From: Acidimangrovimonas sediminis
Lineage (GTDB): Bacteria; Pseudomonadota; Alphaproteobacteria; Rhodobacterales; Rhodobacteraceae
NCBI RefSeq assembly: GCF_002871005.1
Contig: NZ_PHSN01000005.1
Location: forward strand, 124,001 to 188,000
Direction of reading: 5' to 3'
Length of the DNA stretch: 64,000 nucleotides
Shown: one piece after another, positions 62,331 to 64,000 of the stretch
How the letters are laid out: every line of letters begins with the position of its first letter
Numbering within the stretch: position 1 is the stretch's first letter
Notes under the pieces: model-generated
The model's database searches: none
What the model saw: only the letters and a program-made list of their open reading frames with translations
Told to the model about the DNA's origin: nothing
Program-made: the position numbers and the translations under genes

Positions 62331-62801
62331 TTACTTCGCCTTCGCGTCGAAGGTGGCGCCGAAGATCTGCCTCTGCACCGCCTCGATCGTCTTGGGCAGG
62401 TCGGCCATCTTGTAGGCGGCGATCCCCTCGGCATAGCCGGTATCCTGCGAGAAGTGCCATTCCACGGTGACGTAGGGCATCGCCAGCTTGGGCGCCTGGT
62501 CGAGGGTCAGCGCCTTCATCCGGTCGAGGATCGCGGCGTCGACCAGCTTGCTCTCGGCCTCCGTCGTGGCGTGGGTCGCGGTCTTGTAGCCGGCCTTTCC
62601 GTCGGTCTCGACCTCGGTCTTGCCCTCGGCGATCGACAGGTATTGCGATTGCGTCGGCGCGCCGTCCTCGCCGTGGGTCCAGAGGTAGATGCCCAGGGTC
62701 AGCACCCGCCCGGCCCGGGCCGCGGCGGGCAGGGCCAGGCCGACGGCGAGGGCGGCACAGAACAGGATGGCAGCGGGGGCGGACAGGCGGGTCTGGCGCA
62801 T
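62331..62801 (-). CDS. Secreted protein, unrecognised
   Basis: 156 aa. The signal peptide (1-30) ends LALPAAARA. The mature part has LGIYLWTHGEDGAPTQSQYL, a DAAILDRMKALTLDQAPKLAMPYVTVEW segment and a Lys-rich end. There are no Cys in the mature chain. It is convergent with the GST gene, four bases between stops. No family recognised. Confidence 0.78.
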   Translation of the reverse strand: MRQTRLSAPAAILFCAALAVGLALPAAARAGRVLTLGIYLWTHGEDGAPTQSQYLSIAEGKTEVETDGKAGYKTATHATTEAESKLVDAAILDRMKALTLDQAPKLAMPYVTVEWHFSQDTGYAEGIAAYKMADLPKTIEAVQRQIFGATFDAKAK

Positions 62802-62871
62802 GGGTCTCTCCGGGTTCGGGCCGGCGGGTGGCTGAGTGCACCGCCGGGCGCGCGGGCGCTGGCCCCGAGGT

Positions 62872-63951
62872 CTACCGCGCGCGGAAATGTTTTGAAAGCT
62901 TCAGCCCCTGGCCCTGGTAGTTCGAAGCGATTCCCGCACCGTAAAGCGTGGCCGGGCGGGCGGCCATCCGCTCATAGACCAGCCGCCCGACGACCTGGCC
63001 GTGCTCCAGCACGAAGGGGGCCTCGTGGCAGCGCACTTCGAGCACTCCGCGCGAACCCGCGCCGCCGGCCTCGGCCCAGCCGAATCCCGGGTCGAAGAAG
63101 CCCGCGTAATGCACCCGGAACTCTCCCACCATGGCGAGGTAGGGGGCCATCTCGGCGGCGTGGTCTGGCGGGATCGTCACCGCCTCGCGGCTGACGAGAA
63201 TGTAGAAGGCGCCGGGGTCGAGGATGATCCGCCCCTCCCGCGTGCGTACCTCTTCCCAGAAGTCGGCGGCGTCGTACTGGCCGATCCGGTCGAGGTCGAT
63301 CACCCCGGTATGGGGCTTGGCGCGGTACCCCACGAGGTCGCCCTCGGCCGGTTGCAGGTCGACGGAGAAGCCCAGCCCGTCGGAGATCACCGCGCGGCCG
63401 GAGACAAGGCCCACGTCGGCGTGCAGGGCGGCAAGTTCGGTGTCGTCGAGCACCGCCTGGCCGCGGCGGAACCGGATCTGGTTCAGCCGCATGCCGGGGC
63501 GGACGAGGACGGAAAAGGAGCGCGGGCAGATCTCTGCCCAGAGCGGGCCATCGTAGCCCGGCGCGATACGGTCGAACTCGGTCCCGCCGTCGGTGATGGT
63601 GCGGGTCAGGAGGTCGAGGCGCCCGGTGGAGCTTTTCGCATTGGCGACGGCCTGGATCCCTTCGGGCAGTGCCAACCGCTCCATCAGCGGAACGAGGTAG
63701 ACGCAGCCCTTTTCCAGCACGGCACCGGGACGCAGGTCGATCTCGTGCATGCCGAATTCGGCGATCCGGTCCGCCACGCTCCGCCCCTCGCCAGCGAGGA
63801 AGGAAGCGCGCACGCGGTAGGCGCGGGTGCCGAGCCGCAGATCGAGGCTGGCAGGCTGCACCTGCCCCTCGGTGAAGGGGGTGTCGGCCGAGATCGCGCC
63901 ATCGGCGATCAGGGCCTTGAGGTCCTGCACGGGCAGCACGCCGGTCGTCAT
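62872..63951 (-). CDS. dcd: 2'-deoxycytidine 5'-triphosphate deaminase
   Basis: 359 aa, about twice the usual Dcd length, with two dUTPase-like halves, as known in alphaproteobacteria. The first half has QPASLDLRLGTRAYRVRASFL and AKSSTGRLDLLTRTI. The second has GFSVDLQPAEGDLVGYRAKP and a GFFDPGFGWAEAGGAGSRGVLEVRCHEAPFVLEHGQ segment. It ends QGQGLKLSKHF. It makes dUTP from dCTP for thymidylate synthesis. The start is ATG 63951. Confidence 0.94.
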   Translation of the reverse strand: MTTGVLPVQDLKALIADGAISADTPFTEGQVQPASLDLRLGTRAYRVRASFLAGEGRSVADRIAEFGMHEIDLRPGAVLEKGCVYLVPLMERLALPEGIQAVANAKSSTGRLDLLTRTITDGGTEFDRIAPGYDGPLWAEICPRSFSVLVRPGMRLNQIRFRRGQAVLDDTELAALHADVGLVSGRAVISDGLGFSVDLQPAEGDLVGYRAKPHTGVIDLDRIGQYDAADFWEEVRTREGRIILDPGAFYILVSREAVTIPPDHAAEMAPYLAMVGEFRVHYAGFFDPGFGWAEAGGAGSRGVLEVRCHEAPFVLEHGQVVGRLVYERMAARPATLYGAGIASNYQGQGLKLSKHFRAR

Positions 63952-64000
63952 CTCGGTCCTCCGGTCATCGCTGGGTCCGGGTGGTGGTTTCGGCCGGCGT

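Overview
This window looks like chromosomal sequence of a high-GC alphaproteobacterium of the order Rhodobacterales (Rhodobacter/Paracoccus-like). The evidence is very high GC, heavy codon bias, TRAP carriers, heterotetrameric sarcosine oxidase, a double-length dCTP deaminase, CcmI, and the gene order argS-SPOR-nagZ-scpA-scpB. Names come from reading translations and motifs by eye; no database search was possible.

Layout. 1-987: end of a membrane glycosyltransferase and a tRNA-Val(UAC). 1038-8104: a minus-strand catabolic/transport block with TRAP carrier dctP-dctQ-dctM, glutathione transferase, carboxymuconolactone-decarboxylase-like protein, LigI-like 2-pyrone-4,6-dicarboxylate hydrolase, short-chain dehydrogenase and a LysR regulator. 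8352-11584: a FadR-type regulator and gamma-glutamyltransferase-like enzyme, then a striking 27-bp minisatellite of 25 copies. 11604-13648: LysR regulator divergent from a dehydrogenase and a tautomerase. 13855-17979: a bufferin (copper-binding modified peptide) locus, split into bufB-bufC on one strand and bufA-doxX on the other, beside an ECF sigma factor and zinc-finger anti-sigma. Three matching GTAAC-N16-(G/A)GTC sites lie before bufA, bufB and the anti-sigma gene. 18270-26661: CHAP lipoprotein, MFS carrier, fasciclin protein, DUF2934 protein, BCCT carrier, universal stress protein, SapC-like protein, CAP-domain lipoprotein. 26883-28941: a decayed TetR plus BMP/nucleoside-type ABC transporter locus. 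29042-31466: DUF1289, ruvX, ccmI. 31714-37991: sarcosine oxidase soxBDAG and two related secreted proteins.

38296-48311: Fe superoxide dismutase, a host-attachment-like protein pair, VOC protein, RarD, LOG, a LysM protein, Atm1-like ABC exporter and an SSS symporter with its DUF3311 partner. 48312-52009: exonuclease III, divergent from an unusual three-gene operon. That operon holds a protein of seven exact 20-residue repeats each ending in TSSF, an unrecognised 367-aa protein, and an EamA-type exporter. This is the best candidate here for an undescribed system. 52242-63951: ErpA-type Fe-S carrier, dGTPase, cation/proton antiporter, argS, SPOR protein, nagZ, scpA, scpB, a GST, a secreted protein and dCTP deaminase.

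Intergenic space carries several families of hairpins and GC-rich dispersed elements, including two copies of a back-to-back palindrome pair whose arms differ but stay paired.
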